Shown piece by piece: positions 8,083 through 16,031 of a stretch of 44,830 nucleotides of DNA. How positions within the stretch are numbered: the first letter of the stretch is position 1; every line of letters begins with the position of its first letter. The stretch lies in the NCBI GenBank assembly GCA_945883955.1, contig CAMCYN010000005.1:1-44830 (forward strand), written 5' to 3'. This stretch comes from Akkermansia muciniphila. GTDB taxonomy: Bacteria > Verrucomicrobiota > Verrucomicrobiia > Chthoniobacterales > Chthoniobacteraceae. The notes beneath the pieces are model-generated. The model was not told the DNA's origin. It saw only the letters and a program-made list of their open reading frames with translations, and did no database searches. A program made the position numbers and the translations under genes.

Positions 8083-9462
8083 TTACATAACTGTTCCTCG
8101 GAGTACCAGAACAGCGGTACTGAAGTAAATAATGAGGCCGGTGACATCCACGAGCGTGGCCACAAAGGGGGCCGATGAAGTGGCTGGATCCAGCCCGAGG
8201 CGACGAAGGATAAGCGGTAACATGGAACCGGAAAGTGTACCCCAAAGAACGACTCCTACGATCGCAAGAGCTACGGCTAGAGCGATGAGGTTATAATGGG
8301 GGCCGTAGGTGGGCGAGAACTGAGACCACACCATGATACGGGTGTAGCCAATGGCGCCCAGGATTCCTCCGAGGGCAAATCCGGCGGCGATTTCCTTGCC
8401 CATAATTTTCCACCAGTCGCGCAATGTAATTTCGCCCAGCGCGAGGGCTCGAATAATTAGAGTGGAAGCTTGGGAGCCTGAATTGCCGCCGCTGGAAATG
8501 ATGAGTGGAATAAAAAGAGAAAGCACCACGGCCTTTTCAAGCTCATGTTCGAAAAAGCCCATGGCGGTTGCCGTGAACATTTCGCCGACAAACAATACAA
8601 TTAGCCATACGGCGCGTTTGCGGATCATTTGGAGCAGGGGCGTCTGCATGTAAGGAGTGTCGAGCGCCTCCATTCCCCCAATCTTTTGAATCTCCTCAGT
8701 GGCAACCTCTTCCTGAACGTGGAGCATGTCGTCGACGGTGACGATGCCGAGCAGACGGTCCCCAGAATCGACCACTGGGAGAGTGTTTCTGTCGTATTTT
8801 TTAAACAGGTTGAGTGCTATCTCCTGGGAGTCCGTGGCACGCAAGGCTGTGAAACGATTGTCGTGGATTTCTCCGACGAGGGTATCCAGAGGGCGCACCA
8901 GAAATTCCCGGATATAGACGTCATCGAGCAACCGGCCCCCGTCGTCGGTAACATAAATCACGTTGAGGGTTTCAGAATCGCGGCCGTTGATTCGAATGTG
9001 ATCGAGAACCTGGCCAATCGTCCACGTGGGGCGAACGGTCAGGAGTTCGGTGCTCATCAACCGCCCCACACTTCCCTCGGGATAACCGAGTAGAGTTCGT
9101 GCAATCTGCTGTTCGGTCGGAGAAAGCAGTGTGAGTAACTGGGTGACGACGGCGGCGGGAAGTTCCTCCAGCATGGCCGTGCGGTCATCACTGTACATGT
9201 CGTTGAGGATTCGGGCGGCCTCTTCGTTTCCGAGATTTCTGATGATGTGCTCTTGCTCTTCGGGTCCCAGATACTCCAGGACTTCGGTTGCCTGATCTTG
9301 TGGAAGCAGCCGAAAAACAACGGCTTGGTCTTCTTCTGGGAGGTCCGTGATGACTTCGCCTACATCGGCTGCGGGCATTTCTTCAAAAAGTTGCCGGATT
9401 GCGCTAAAATTGCGGTTTGCGATTAGCTCGCGGATTTCCGGCCCGATGAGATTCCCTAGCAT
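8083..9462 (-). CDS. mgtE: MgtE-family magnesium transporter/channel
   Basis: This 459-residue MgtE protein is a homodimeric, Mg2+-gated Mg2+ channel of the inner membrane. Residues 1 to about 125 are the MgtE N domain (repeats such as [19 protein letters not shown]). Two CBS domains follow, starting near [13 protein letters not shown] and near [15 protein letters not shown], the second with [19 protein letters not shown]. The C-terminal half has about five membrane helices, including the [10 protein letters not shown] pore signature. I chose ATG 9462 because the frame continues upstream only to a TTG at 9564, and the extra 34 residues are basic and unlike the family. Length then matches the usual ~450. 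It is divergent from dnaX. No obvious M-box Mg2+ riboswitch is visible in the 131-base gap. Confidence 0.92.
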   Translation of the reverse strand: MLGNLIGPEIRELIANRNFSAIRQLFEEMPAADVGEVITDLPEEDQAVVFRLLPQDQATEVLEYLGPEEQEHIIRNLGNEEAARILNDMYSDDRTAMLEELPAAVVTQLLTLLSPTEQQIARTLLGYPEGSVGRLMSTELLTVRPTWTIGQVLDHIRINGRDSETLNVIYVTDDGGRLLDDVYIREFLVRPLDTLVGEIHDNRFTALRATDSQEIALNLFKKYDRNTLPVVDSGDRLLGIVTVDDMLHVQEEVATEEIQKIGGMEALDTPYMQTPLLQMIRKRAVWLIVLFVGEMFTATAMGFFEHELEKAVVLSLFIPLIISSGGNSGSQASTLIIRALALGEITLRDWWKIMGKEIAAGFALGGILGAIGYTRIMVWSQFSPTYGPHYNLIALAVALAIVGVVLWGTLSGSMLPLILRRLGLDPATSSAPFVATLVDVTGLIIYFSTAVLVLRGTVM

Positions 9463-9557
9463 ATCGGGTAGCAAAAGCGTGGGCACCCCTATGTGTCGAC
9501 CCCTGAGCGACCTCGGAAGGTAAATTCTGCGTATCGGAAGAGCTTTGCACTCCACCG

Positions 9558-9587
9558 TTGGCAATCATGAGAGTGTGCGGCCATAGT
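9558..9587 (+). promoter_or_regulatory. weak promoter candidate immediately before dnaX
   Basis: TTGGCA (9558-9563) and CATAGT (9582-9587) are 18 bases apart. Transcription would begin close to the GTG at 9594, implying a leaderless or nearly leaderless dnaX message, although GAAGGGG just before the GTG could act as a Shine-Dalgarno on a longer transcript. It is a low-confidence pattern match. Confidence 0.2.
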
Positions 9588-9593
9588 GAAGGG

Positions 9594-11405
9594 GTGAGTT
9601 ATACGGTTTTCGCCCGCAAGTACCGCCCACAGACATTTGACGATGTAGTGGGCCAGGAACATATTACCCGAACTTTGAAGAACGCGATTCTTCAGAACCG
9701 ATTGGCGCATGCCTATTTGTTCGTGGGGCCAAGGGGTACCGGAAAAACTTCCACGGCCCGAATATTAGCCAAGGCTCTTAATTGCCAAAGTTCGCCTGGC
9801 CCCACAGTCACGCCGTGCGGAACTTGCGACTCATGCCGGGAAATTACCGCCGGAAATTCCCTCGACGTGCTGGAGTTTGACGCCGCTTCCAACACCCAAG
9901 TGGATAAAGTCCGCGAGATTATTATCGATAACGTGAAGTACGCGCCGAGCCGCGGGCGTTACAAAGTCTACCTCGTTGATGAGGTGCATATGCTTTCGAC
10001 GGGTTCCTTTAATGCGCTGCTCAAAACGCTAGAGGAACCGCCGTCGCATGTAAAATTTTTGTTCGCAACGACGGATGTCCAAAAGCTGCCGGCGACCATT
10101 CTTTCGCGCTGCCAGCGGTTTGATTTAAAGCGGATTGGGGCGCCGGTGATTGCAAGACATCTGATGGGGATTGCCTCTCAGGAGTCGGTGGTGCTGACCA
10201 CGGAAGCAGCCTTGGCGGTGGCTGTCGGGGCGGACGGAGGGATGCGTGATGCGGAGTCGATGCTCGATCAACTGGTGGCATTTTGTGGCGGAGCGATCGG
10301 GGAGGATGAAGTCCTTTCGGTGTTTGGATTCACTTCGCGCCAAAAGGTCACTGAGCTTTGTTGTGCCGTGCTCTCTCAGGACGCGCCGGTGGCGATGAGG
10401 TTGGTTCACGAGCAGGCTGAGGCGGGGCGCGATCTGAGCCAGTTGCTGAGCGATTTGGTTAATCATGTGAGGAACCTGCTGATTGCCCAGGCGGATCCTG
10501 CGGGCCTGGTTCTGGAGATCGGCGAGGAACAGGTGCAATTGTTGCAACAGCAGTGTGAGGGAATTGCAAGGGAGCGGTTTCTGGAGTTGATCGACCTGTT
10601 TGCTTCAGCTGAGCAAAAGATGAAGTGGGCTTCCAACAAGCAGATGTACGTGGAGGTAGCCCTGTTACGGGCGATTCAGGCGGTGGGACAAGTAACCTTG
10701 TCGGAGGTCATTGATGCGCTCGGGGCATTGAGCGAGGGACGGGCTCCGGACGTAATCCAGCCGAAGGTAGTAAAGGCCCCTCAGGCATTGGCCAAAGTGG
10801 CCGCATTGCCCGTGGTCGCCCGGGTTGTAGCGCAGCCTACGGTGGCGCCAGCTTTCGTTGCGCCTGTTGCCTCTCTCAAACCCGAAATCGTGTTGCCGGA
10901 CGCCGATCCGGTTGTGGTGAATGCCGCCCCAGTTTCGTCTCCCGTCACGGCTGTTGAGGTACCCGATGTAGCCGTAGCCCCCGCGGATCCTGTCGACCTT
11001 GCACCGTCCCGAGTGGTAACAATCGCCGTGGAGGATTTATGGCCACAGTTGGTGCAGCGGGTCCGGCAGCTACGGCCTTTGATCTCGATGTGGGTGGAGT
11101 CCGGAGTGCTATTGGAAATGGACGAAAAGGTGGCCCGACTTGGGTTCCCGGCGGATCAAGGACTGGCTTCTGAGTATGTACTTCAGGCAAATAACCGGAC
11201 CTTTCTGGAGGGAATCCTGAAGGAGCTTTCTGGATTCGAGGTTAAGGTGGAGAGCGCCGTACGCTCTGATATCCGCTTGCGGCCGGTGGCTTTACCACCG
11301 CCCCCGGTACCGGAGGCTCCCAAGGATCTGATGGCAGAGTTTAAGGATGACGCATTAATTCGGAAGGCGCTGGAAATTTTCAAAGCACGAATCGAAACTC
11401 AATAG
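9594..11405 (+). CDS. dnaX: DNA polymerase III subunit tau (DnaX)
   Basis: This 603-residue clamp-loader subunit of DNA polymerase III contains the AAA+ ATPase core: the start SYTVFARKYRPQTFDDVVGQ, Walker A GPRGTGKT near 45, a four-Cys zinc module (CQ..CGTC..C) near 65-80, Walker B VYLVDEVHML, and the sensor 1 region LFATTDVQKLP. Domain III follows to about 370. An Ala/Val/Pro-rich linker (about 390-480) leads to a tau-type C-terminal domain. I chose GTG 9594 because the family starts exactly there; the frame continues to a TTG at 9558 without support. I see no A-rich slippery sequence for gamma production. The gene is followed 6 bases later by ybaB, the common dnaX-ybaB arrangement, but recR is absent. 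Confidence 0.95.
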   Translation: MSYTVFARKYRPQTFDDVVGQEHITRTLKNAILQNRLAHAYLFVGPRGTGKTSTARILAKALNCQSSPGPTVTPCGTCDSCREITAGNSLDVLEFDAASNTQVDKVREIIIDNVKYAPSRGRYKVYLVDEVHMLSTGSFNALLKTLEEPPSHVKFLFATTDVQKLPATILSRCQRFDLKRIGAPVIARHLMGIASQESVVLTTEAALAVAVGADGGMRDAESMLDQLVAFCGGAIGEDEVLSVFGFTSRQKVTELCCAVLSQDAPVAMRLVHEQAEAGRDLSQLLSDLVNHVRNLLIAQADPAGLVLEIGEEQVQLLQQQCEGIARERFLELIDLFASAEQKMKWASNKQMYVEVALLRAIQAVGQVTLSEVIDALGALSEGRAPDVIQPKVVKAPQALAKVAALPVVARVVAQPTVAPAFVAPVASLKPEIVLPDADPVVVNAAPVSSPVTAVEVPDVAVAPADPVDLAPSRVVTIAVEDLWPQLVQRVRQLRPLISMWVESGVLLEMDEKVARLGFPADQGLASEYVLQANNRTFLEGILKELSGFEVKVESAVRSDIRLRPVALPPPPVPEAPKDLMAEFKDDALIRKALEIFKARIETQ

Positions 11406-11411
11406 GACTTT

Positions 11412-11714
11412 ATGAATATCAAAAAAATGATGCAGCAGGCCCAGAAGATGCAGGAGCAGATGCTGCATACCCAGGAGGAGCTCGCAAAGCGGACGGTCAC
11501 GGCAACTGCCGGAGGCGGAAAAGTGACGGTTGTGGCCAATGGGGGCGGGGATGTGATTTCGATCAAGATTGCCCCTGAGATCGTGGATCCGCAGGACGTG
11601 GAGTTTCTGGAGTCGCTTGTGCTGGCCGGGGTGAAGAAGGCCGTGGAAGAAGGAAAGCAGTTGGCTCAGTCGGAGATGAGCAAGTTGACTGGCGGGATGA
11701 ATCTGCCGTTCTAA
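11412..11714 (+). CDS. ybaB: YbaB/EbfC nucleoid-associated protein
   Basis: This 100-residue YbaB/EbfC-family DNA-binding protein would form dimers that bind the nucleoid. The N-terminal helix (MNIKKMMQQAQKMQEQM) and the central segment (GGGKVTVVANGGGDVISIKI) are diagnostic, as is the IVDPQDVEFLESLV stretch. Length matches the family. It begins 6 bases after dnaX and is surely co-transcribed with it. A bidirectional terminator follows 60 bases downstream. Assignment is secure, although its precise cellular role is less well defined than that of DnaX. Confidence 0.93.
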   Translation: MNIKKMMQQAQKMQEQMLHTQEELAKRTVTATAGGGKVTVVANGGGDVISIKIAPEIVDPQDVEFLESLVLAGVKKAVEEGKQLAQSEMSKLTGGMNLPF

Positions 11715-11774
11715 CATTCGCAGACGTGGAGTTTGCAGGGCCGATCTGGATCCTGCTAAAAACTCTTTAAACAA

Positions 11775-11808
11775 AAAAGGCGCTCTCCCGTGAGGAAGAG
11801 CGCCTTTT
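11775..11808. terminator. bidirectional rho-independent terminator
   Basis: A 12-bp inverted repeat (AAAAGGCGCTCT / AGAGCGCCTTTT) with a 10-base loop lies between the converging ybaB (+) and rplQ (-) genes. It carries a U tract in both transcripts, so it should stop both operons. Confidence 0.9.
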
Positions 11809-11829
11809 GAATTTTGGGGCTACGAGCAA

Positions 11830-12249
11830 TTAAGCCTGAGCCGTGGCTTCCGTAGTTGTGACCGCTTCAGCGGCAACGGGTTCCGTGACGGCTTGGTCAA
11901 CCCATTCCAGAATAGCCATTTCAGAAGCATCGCTGTTACGCTGTCCTAGCTTCACGATCCGAGTGTAACCGCCCTGACGGGTGGCTGCACGAGGGGCGAC
12001 TTTGTCGAAGAGCGCTTTTACCGCGCCCTTATTGTGGTGCAGGTAAGCCAGAGCGAGACGGCGGGCGTGAAGTGTATTTTTCTTGCCGATCGTAACGAGC
12101 TTCTCGGCGAAGGGACGCACAGCTTTCGCTTTTGCGAGTGTGGTGGTGATGCGGCTGTGTTCGATCAGGCTGACAGCCTGGTTTGCGAGCAGCGCGTCGC
12201 GGTGGGCCTGACTGCGGCCAAGTTTGACGGTTTTCCGTTTGTGACGCAT
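11830..12249 (-). CDS. rplQ: 50S ribosomal protein L17
   Basis: This 139-residue protein is bacterial L17, part of the large ribosomal subunit near the exit tunnel. The start MRHKRKTVKLGRSQAHRDAL and the central segment TTLAKAKAVRPFAEKLVT are characteristic, as is GGYTRIVKLGQRNSDASEMA. A short Ala/Thr/Glu-rich tail (about 120-139) extends beyond the E. coli length of 127. It lies 33 bases downstream of rpoA, the usual end of the alpha operon, and ends just before the bidirectional terminator. Confidence 0.97.
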   Translation of the reverse strand: MRHKRKTVKLGRSQAHRDALLANQAVSLIEHSRITTTLAKAKAVRPFAEKLVTIGKKNTLHARRLALAYLHHNKGAVKALFDKVAPRAATRQGGYTRIVKLGQRNSDASEMAILEWVDQAVTEPVAAEAVTTTEATAQA

Positions 12250-12282
12250 GGGAGTTGGTGTGGTAAATGATTCGGTTGGCGG

Positions 12283-13302
12283 TTAGCGCACAACCAAGCT
12301 GGTTTCAGGAGAGTTGGGTTCGACTAGACCGGACTCGAACTTCATCCCGAGCGACAGGCCGAGCTGAACGAGTTTGTCTTTGATTTCGTTGAGCGATTTC
12401 TTGCCGAAGTTACGGTACTTCAGCATTTCGCTTTCGGACTTCTGTGCGAGCTGGCCAACGGTGGTGATATTGGCGTTGTTGAGACAGTTGGCTGCACGAA
12501 CCGAAAGTTCGATTTCATTTACGCTCATATTCAGCAGCTTCTTGAGCTTCTGATTTTCCTGACTCTGCTGAGGCTGTTCTTCGGCGAAATCCACGGCGTT
12601 TTCATCGTAGCCATAGAAGGGCTCGAAGTGACGCTTGAGGATGCTCGACGCCTGAACCAAAGCGTCTTCGGGCGTGATGCGGCCGTCGGTCCAAACTTCC
12701 AAAATGAGCTTGTCGTAGTCTGTGCGCTGACCGACGCGAGTGGCTTCCACGGCGTATTTCACGCGGGTGACGGGAGAGAAGACGGAGTCGATAGCAATCA
12801 CGCCGATCGGCTGATCGGGTGTTTTGTTTTCGTCGCCGGTAGCGAATCCGCGACCGACACGTACTTCAAATTCGGCGTCGAACTTGATCTTTTTATCGAG
12901 CGTGCAAATGACGAAGTCCTTGTTGACCACTTCGCACTGGGCGGAGTCCTGAATGTCGCCAGCAGTGACTGTGCCTTCCTTGTTTACGGAAATGACGAGG
13001 TTCCGAACCTCATGATCGTGGGCCTTAAACTTGACCTTTTTGAGGTTGAGGATGATGTCGGTGACATCTTCAACCACGTTAGGCAGGGTCTGAAATTCGT
13101 GGGATGCGCCGTTGATTTTGACTGCGGTGATCGCGGCTCCCTCAAGAGAGGAGAGTAGTACGCGACGCAAGGAGTTGCCGACGGTATGTCCGTAGCCAGC
13201 CTCAAAGGGCTCGGCGATGAACTTCGCGTAGGTATCACTTCTAGATGTCTCATCTTTTACGAGAGACTTGGGCATTTCAAAACGGCCGAGGCGGACTGAC
13301 AT
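12283..13302 (-). CDS. rpoA: RNA polymerase alpha subunit
   Basis: This 339-residue alpha subunit nucleates RNA polymerase assembly and contacts upstream promoter DNA. The N-terminal domain (about 1-235) includes GYGHTVGNSLRRVLLSSLEG, and the C-terminal domain (about 260-320) includes the helix-hairpin-helix region NCLNNANITTVGQLAQKSE and KYRNFGKKSLNEIKDKL. I chose ATG 13302, giving MSVRLGRFEMPKSL; the open frame extends 23 residues further without family support. rplQ follows. Upstream, where rpsM, rpsK and rpsD are normally found, there is instead a 202-base structured gap and an aminotransferase gene, so rpoA may have its own promoter or depend on read-through. Confidence 0.96.
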   Translation of the reverse strand: MSVRLGRFEMPKSLVKDETSRSDTYAKFIAEPFEAGYGHTVGNSLRRVLLSSLEGAAITAVKINGASHEFQTLPNVVEDVTDIILNLKKVKFKAHDHEVRNLVISVNKEGTVTAGDIQDSAQCEVVNKDFVICTLDKKIKFDAEFEVRVGRGFATGDENKTPDQPIGVIAIDSVFSPVTRVKYAVEATRVGQRTDYDKLILEVWTDGRITPEDALVQASSILKRHFEPFYGYDENAVDFAEEQPQQSQENQKLKKLLNMSVNEIELSVRAANCLNNANITTVGQLAQKSESEMLKYRNFGKKSLNEIKDKLVQLGLSLGMKFESGLVEPNSPETSLVVR

Positions 13303-13324
13303 AATTTTAGACGACCGGCTGAGC

Positions 13325-13401
13325 GGTCCTGGATTCTGATTTCGTCGGGTTACCCTTGGCGCAGGTGGCAACTAAGCTCTCAGCCGAGTTACCCAAGGAC
13401 C
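13325..13401 (-). promoter_or_regulatory. structured rpoA leader with competing stems
   Basis: In the minus-strand transcript just before rpoA, GGTCCT (from 13396-13401) can pair with AGGACC (13325-13330), while the overlapping CCTTGG (13393-13398) can pair with CCAAGG (13354-13359). The two stems share bases 13396-13398, so only one can form at a time. A related GTTACCC element also occurs twice in the same orientation. This could be an autoregulatory leader, for example for a ribosomal protein, but no ligand can be assigned. Confidence 0.35.
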
Positions 13402-13434
13402 AACAACGAAGGTTCGGGGTTGCGCTAAAAAACG

Positions 13435-13487
13435 GGGAGATGAGCTAATACCGGTCTCCCGAGACGTTCAAGAAGAAATCTCGGGAG
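13435..13487 (-). promoter_or_regulatory. overlapping terminator/antiterminator-like hairpins between aspC and rpoA
   Basis: On the minus strand the 9-bp stem CTCCCGAGA/TCTCGGGAG (13479-13487 with 13456-13464) forms first. A second 6-bp stem GGGAGA/TCTCCC (13455-13460 with 13435-13440) is followed by CG and six U residues (13427-13432). The stems share bases 13456-13460 and exclude each other. The second has the shape of an intrinsic terminator. The simplest reading is an aspC terminator; conditional read-through into rpoA is possible. Confidence 0.5.
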
Positions 13488-13504
13488 CCAGTTTTGGGAG
13501 ATGT

Positions 13505-14668
13505 TTAGAGGGACTTGCAGAACTCCTCAAAGCGATCGAGGCCCTTCTTGATAATGTCCATTCCTGTGGCGTACGAGAACCGGATGGTGCGGTCGTCACC
13601 GAACGCGATGCCAGGCACAACCGCCACGTGATGTTTTGCCAGAAGACGATCCGCGAAGTTGGTGGACGAGAGTCCCAACTTGGAGATGTTCGCCAGAACG
13701 TAGAACGCGCCTTTGGGGTCCACCACTGTAACGCCGGGGATACTCTTGAGTCGGTTGACCATGTACTGACGACGCAGATCGAACTCGGCGCGCATGTCTT
13801 CGACGGGGGTCTGGTCGCCTTTGAGTGCCGCGAGTCCACCCTTCTGAGCAAACGAGCATGGGTTGGAGGTTGAGTGGCTCTGGATCGCATCAATTGCGCG
13901 TGCAATTGGTTCTGGAGCGGCAAGATAGCCGAGGCGCCATCCGGTCATTGCATAGGCTTTGGAGAAGCCGTTGATCGTGATCGTGAGGTTATAGGCGGTT
14001 GGCGAAAGGGATGCGACCGAGACATGCTCAGCACCATCATAGGTGAGCTTTTCGTAAATCTCATCCGAGAGAATGAAGATGTCTTCGGTATCGGCGACTT
14101 CAACAATCGCTTCGAGTTCTTCGCGGGTGTACACGGAGCCAGTCGGGTTGCCCGGCGAGTTGAGGATGACCATTTTGGTTCGGGGCGTCATCGCGCTTTC
14201 AAACTCTTCAGCCGTCATCTTCCAGTTATTCTCTTCGCGGGTCTGAACGAAAACGGGTTCCGCTCCGGCGAGGCGCACCATTTCCGGATAGGACAACCAG
14301 TAGGGGGCCGGGATGATGACCTCATCGCCAGGTTGGCAGGTGGCCAAGATGGCGTTGTAGCAGGAGTGCTTGGCGCCATTGGACACGATGATCTGGCTGG
14401 GCTTGTAGTCGATCCCGTTGTCTGCCTTGAACTTGTCAGAGATGGCCTGGCGCAGTTCAGGAATGCCGCTCGAAGGCGTGTATTTGGTGAACCCGCCGTC
14501 GAGGGAAGCCATTGCGGCAGCCTTGATATGCTCGGGGGTATCGTAATCGGGTTCACCGGCACCAAAGCTGCAGACGTCGATTCCTTCGGCCTTCATGGCT
14601 TTTGCCTTTGAGTCGATGGAAAGGGTGAGCGAAGGAGTTAGGATGGTAGCGCGTTCGGCGAGTTCCAT
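13505..14668 (-). CDS. aspC: class I/II aminotransferase, probably aspartate aminotransferase
   Basis: This 387-residue PLP-dependent fold-type I aminotransferase most resembles the bacterial subgroup Ib aspartate aminotransferases (such as those of Thermus and Bacillus). It would interconvert aspartate and oxaloacetate with 2-oxoglutarate/glutamate. Visible landmarks are GAGEPDYDTPEHIKAAA at the N-terminus, the NSPGNPTGSVY loop, the ILSDEIYEKLTYDG segment with the Asp and Tyr that bind PLP, the PLP-lysine in INGFSKAYAMTGWRLGY, and the carboxylate-binding Arg in IRFSYA. I chose ATG 14668 because the family begins ERATILTPSLTL right after it. It sits between ndk (62-base gap) and rpoA. Substrate specificity is inferred; prephenate or alanine activity cannot be excluded. 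Confidence 0.88.
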   Translation of the reverse strand: MELAERATILTPSLTLSIDSKAKAMKAEGIDVCSFGAGEPDYDTPEHIKAAAMASLDGGFTKYTPSSGIPELRQAISDKFKADNGIDYKPSQIIVSNGAKHSCYNAILATCQPGDEVIIPAPYWLSYPEMVRLAGAEPVFVQTREENNWKMTAEEFESAMTPRTKMVILNSPGNPTGSVYTREELEAIVEVADTEDIFILSDEIYEKLTYDGAEHVSVASLSPTAYNLTITINGFSKAYAMTGWRLGYLAAPEPIARAIDAIQSHSTSNPCSFAQKGGLAALKGDQTPVEDMRAEFDLRRQYMVNRLKSIPGVTVVDPKGAFYVLANISKLGLSSTNFADRLLAKHHVAVVPGIAFGDDRTIRFSYATGMDIIKKGLDRFEEFCKSL

Positions 14669-14730
14669 GGCGTTAGATTTTGTGGTGAGAAGGAAGCAGC
14701 GTTTGGGTAAAAGGGAAGACCTAGAGGCAA

Positions 14731-15894
14731 TTAGCGTGAGTACCAACTCTCTACGATGGTCTTAAAATTGTTTTCTGCGATCTGAATAATAGCCATTTCC
14801 CGCTGAGCGGCTTCAGGAGCATCCGAAGCGTGGGCGGCGTTCACCATGATGGTTTGGCCGAACTCTCGACGGATTGTTCCGGAGGGTGCTTTCGCTGGAT
14901 CGGTTGGCCCGAGGACGTCGCGGGTTTTGCGGACGGCATCCACTCCCTGGTAGACGAGGGCAATGCACTTTTCAGTGCCGGGAGCGTTGCGCAATTCTGC
15001 GGGGCACTCGCTCGGTTTGCGTCCGGCCATAAATTTCACGATCTGTTCCCAGTTCTCGCGCCCGTTGATGGGGCCAAGCAATTTGCCGAGTTTTTCCTGG
15101 GTTTCTTCAGTGAGGCTCAATCCGAATTCCGCCTCGAGAACCTTCCGGGCTTGTTCGCCGGAGCGACCCTGCAGTTTATCCATGAGGACTTCGAGCACCG
15201 GGCCATAGAACTGTTCGGCCTGCGCCACACTCATGCGGTGCACCTTGAACCCAACGATGTAGAGACCCGAACGGGAAAAGACATCCATCACTCCGCCCGG
15301 ACGGGTGTTGGGGCCGCGGAAATTGTCGGGTTTGATCAGAACGAGGGTTTTTTCGACAGACTGTCCGGGAGGATAGGTGATGGCGGAATCCATCACGCCG
15401 CCTTCGGTGTCGGAATGCTGTGCCCAGAGCAGAAGGTCGGCTTTGGCGCTGGCTGCATTCTGGGCAGCGATGGCGGCCGGTTCAAAATAAGTTATCGTGC
15501 CGTGAGCGTCCGTGATGAAGTCGCCGAAGGTGTCGCGGATGGTTTCTCCTGAGGTCCGTTCGTGAAGAATGTGTCCCACCGCTTCGCGGATTTTAGCCAC
15601 GGCTTGTTCACCCTTGAAAACGAGCATCAAAACTCGGGGTGTGCTCTCGGGGGTGGGGGTGAAATTTTCCAGGACATACTGGCGAATGCGTTCCTGAATT
15701 TCCCGGTGTCCGGGATCATCTGCGGTCACGATGCGGTTGGCATATTCGGTGACAAGTTCCGCGGAAGGCGTGAATATGCGGCCGGCCACAAGATCCAGCG
15801 CGGTACGCGAGATGAGTCGGGATAAGATCCCACCAGTCCGTGATTTGCGGATGGAGTGCGGGGTAACAAGTACGTAGGAAAGTTCTTCGGCCAT
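14731..15894 (-). CDS. ndk: two-domain nucleoside diphosphate kinase
   Basis: This 387-residue protein contains two NDK-like domains, whereas a typical NDK is about 140 residues. The C-terminal domain (from about 180) has KTLVLIKPDNF with the catalytic-site Lys and the active-site His in VNAAHASDAPEAA, so it should exchange the terminal phosphate between nucleoside triphosphates and diphosphates. It carries an internal insertion (about 235-310). The N-terminal domain (about 6-150) starts YVLVTPHSIRK, where Thr replaces the Lys; its His region (TDAHGTITYFEPAA) keeps the His but loses the SD. It is probably degenerate or regulatory. ATG 15894 begins just six bases after the U tract of a hairpin, with no visible Shine-Dalgarno. 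Confidence 0.88.
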   Translation of the reverse strand: MAEELSYVLVTPHSIRKSRTGGILSRLISRTALDLVAGRIFTPSAELVTEYANRIVTADDPGHREIQERIRQYVLENFTPTPESTPRVLMLVFKGEQAVAKIREAVGHILHERTSGETIRDTFGDFITDAHGTITYFEPAAIAAQNAASAKADLLLWAQHSDTEGGVMDSAITYPPGQSVEKTLVLIKPDNFRGPNTRPGGVMDVFSRSGLYIVGFKVHRMSVAQAEQFYGPVLEVLMDKLQGRSGEQARKVLEAEFGLSLTEETQEKLGKLLGPINGRENWEQIVKFMAGRKPSECPAELRNAPGTEKCIALVYQGVDAVRKTRDVLGPTDPAKAPSGTIRREFGQTIMVNAAHASDAPEAAQREMAIIQIAENNFKTIVESWYSR

Positions 15895-15898
15895 ATGA

Positions 15899-16007
15899 CA
15901 AAAAAGGCCCGCGCTCGAGGTCGCTGAAGGTTTATCCAGCGAGGCTCTCGTGCGGGCAGTGATCCTTACTTCAGCGGCTTGGTTGCCCCTAAAGAAAGGG
16001 CGGCAAC
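15899..16007 (-). promoter_or_regulatory. attenuator-like RNA leader upstream of ndk
   Basis: In the minus-strand transcript a hairpin between GCCCGC-containing arms (about 15957 to 15907) is followed by UUUUUU ending six bases before the ndk ATG. Its 3' arm contains CTTCAGCG (15929-15922), which can instead pair perfectly with CGCTGAAG at 15976-15969. That alternative would break the terminator stem. A further stem GTTGCC/GGCAAC (16007-15982) lies upstream. The layout is that of a transcription attenuator, but I match it to no known riboswitch class. A plain terminator of the channel operon is the alternative. Confidence 0.5.
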
Positions 16008-16031
16008 GGTAGTGCCCCCGGTTTCGGTGCG

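Noticed and set aside
8629-9093. 154-codon plus-strand frame inside mgtE
   Set aside because: It is a shadow of the CBS-domain region of mgtE.
9594-11405. Programmed frameshift in dnaX producing gamma
   Set aside because: I found no A-rich slippery heptamer with a following hairpin in the gene.
12628-13158. 176-codon plus-strand frame opposite rpoA
   Set aside because: It is antisense to a highly conserved gene and has no independent support.
13874-14611. 245-codon plus-strand open frame opposite aspC
   Set aside because: It lies entirely antisense to a clear aminotransferase, has no family pattern, and reflects codon bias of the real gene.
15895-16031. Cobalamin or SAM riboswitch upstream of ndk
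   Set aside because: A few short matches to conserved cores are present, but the ordered set of conserved elements is missing.
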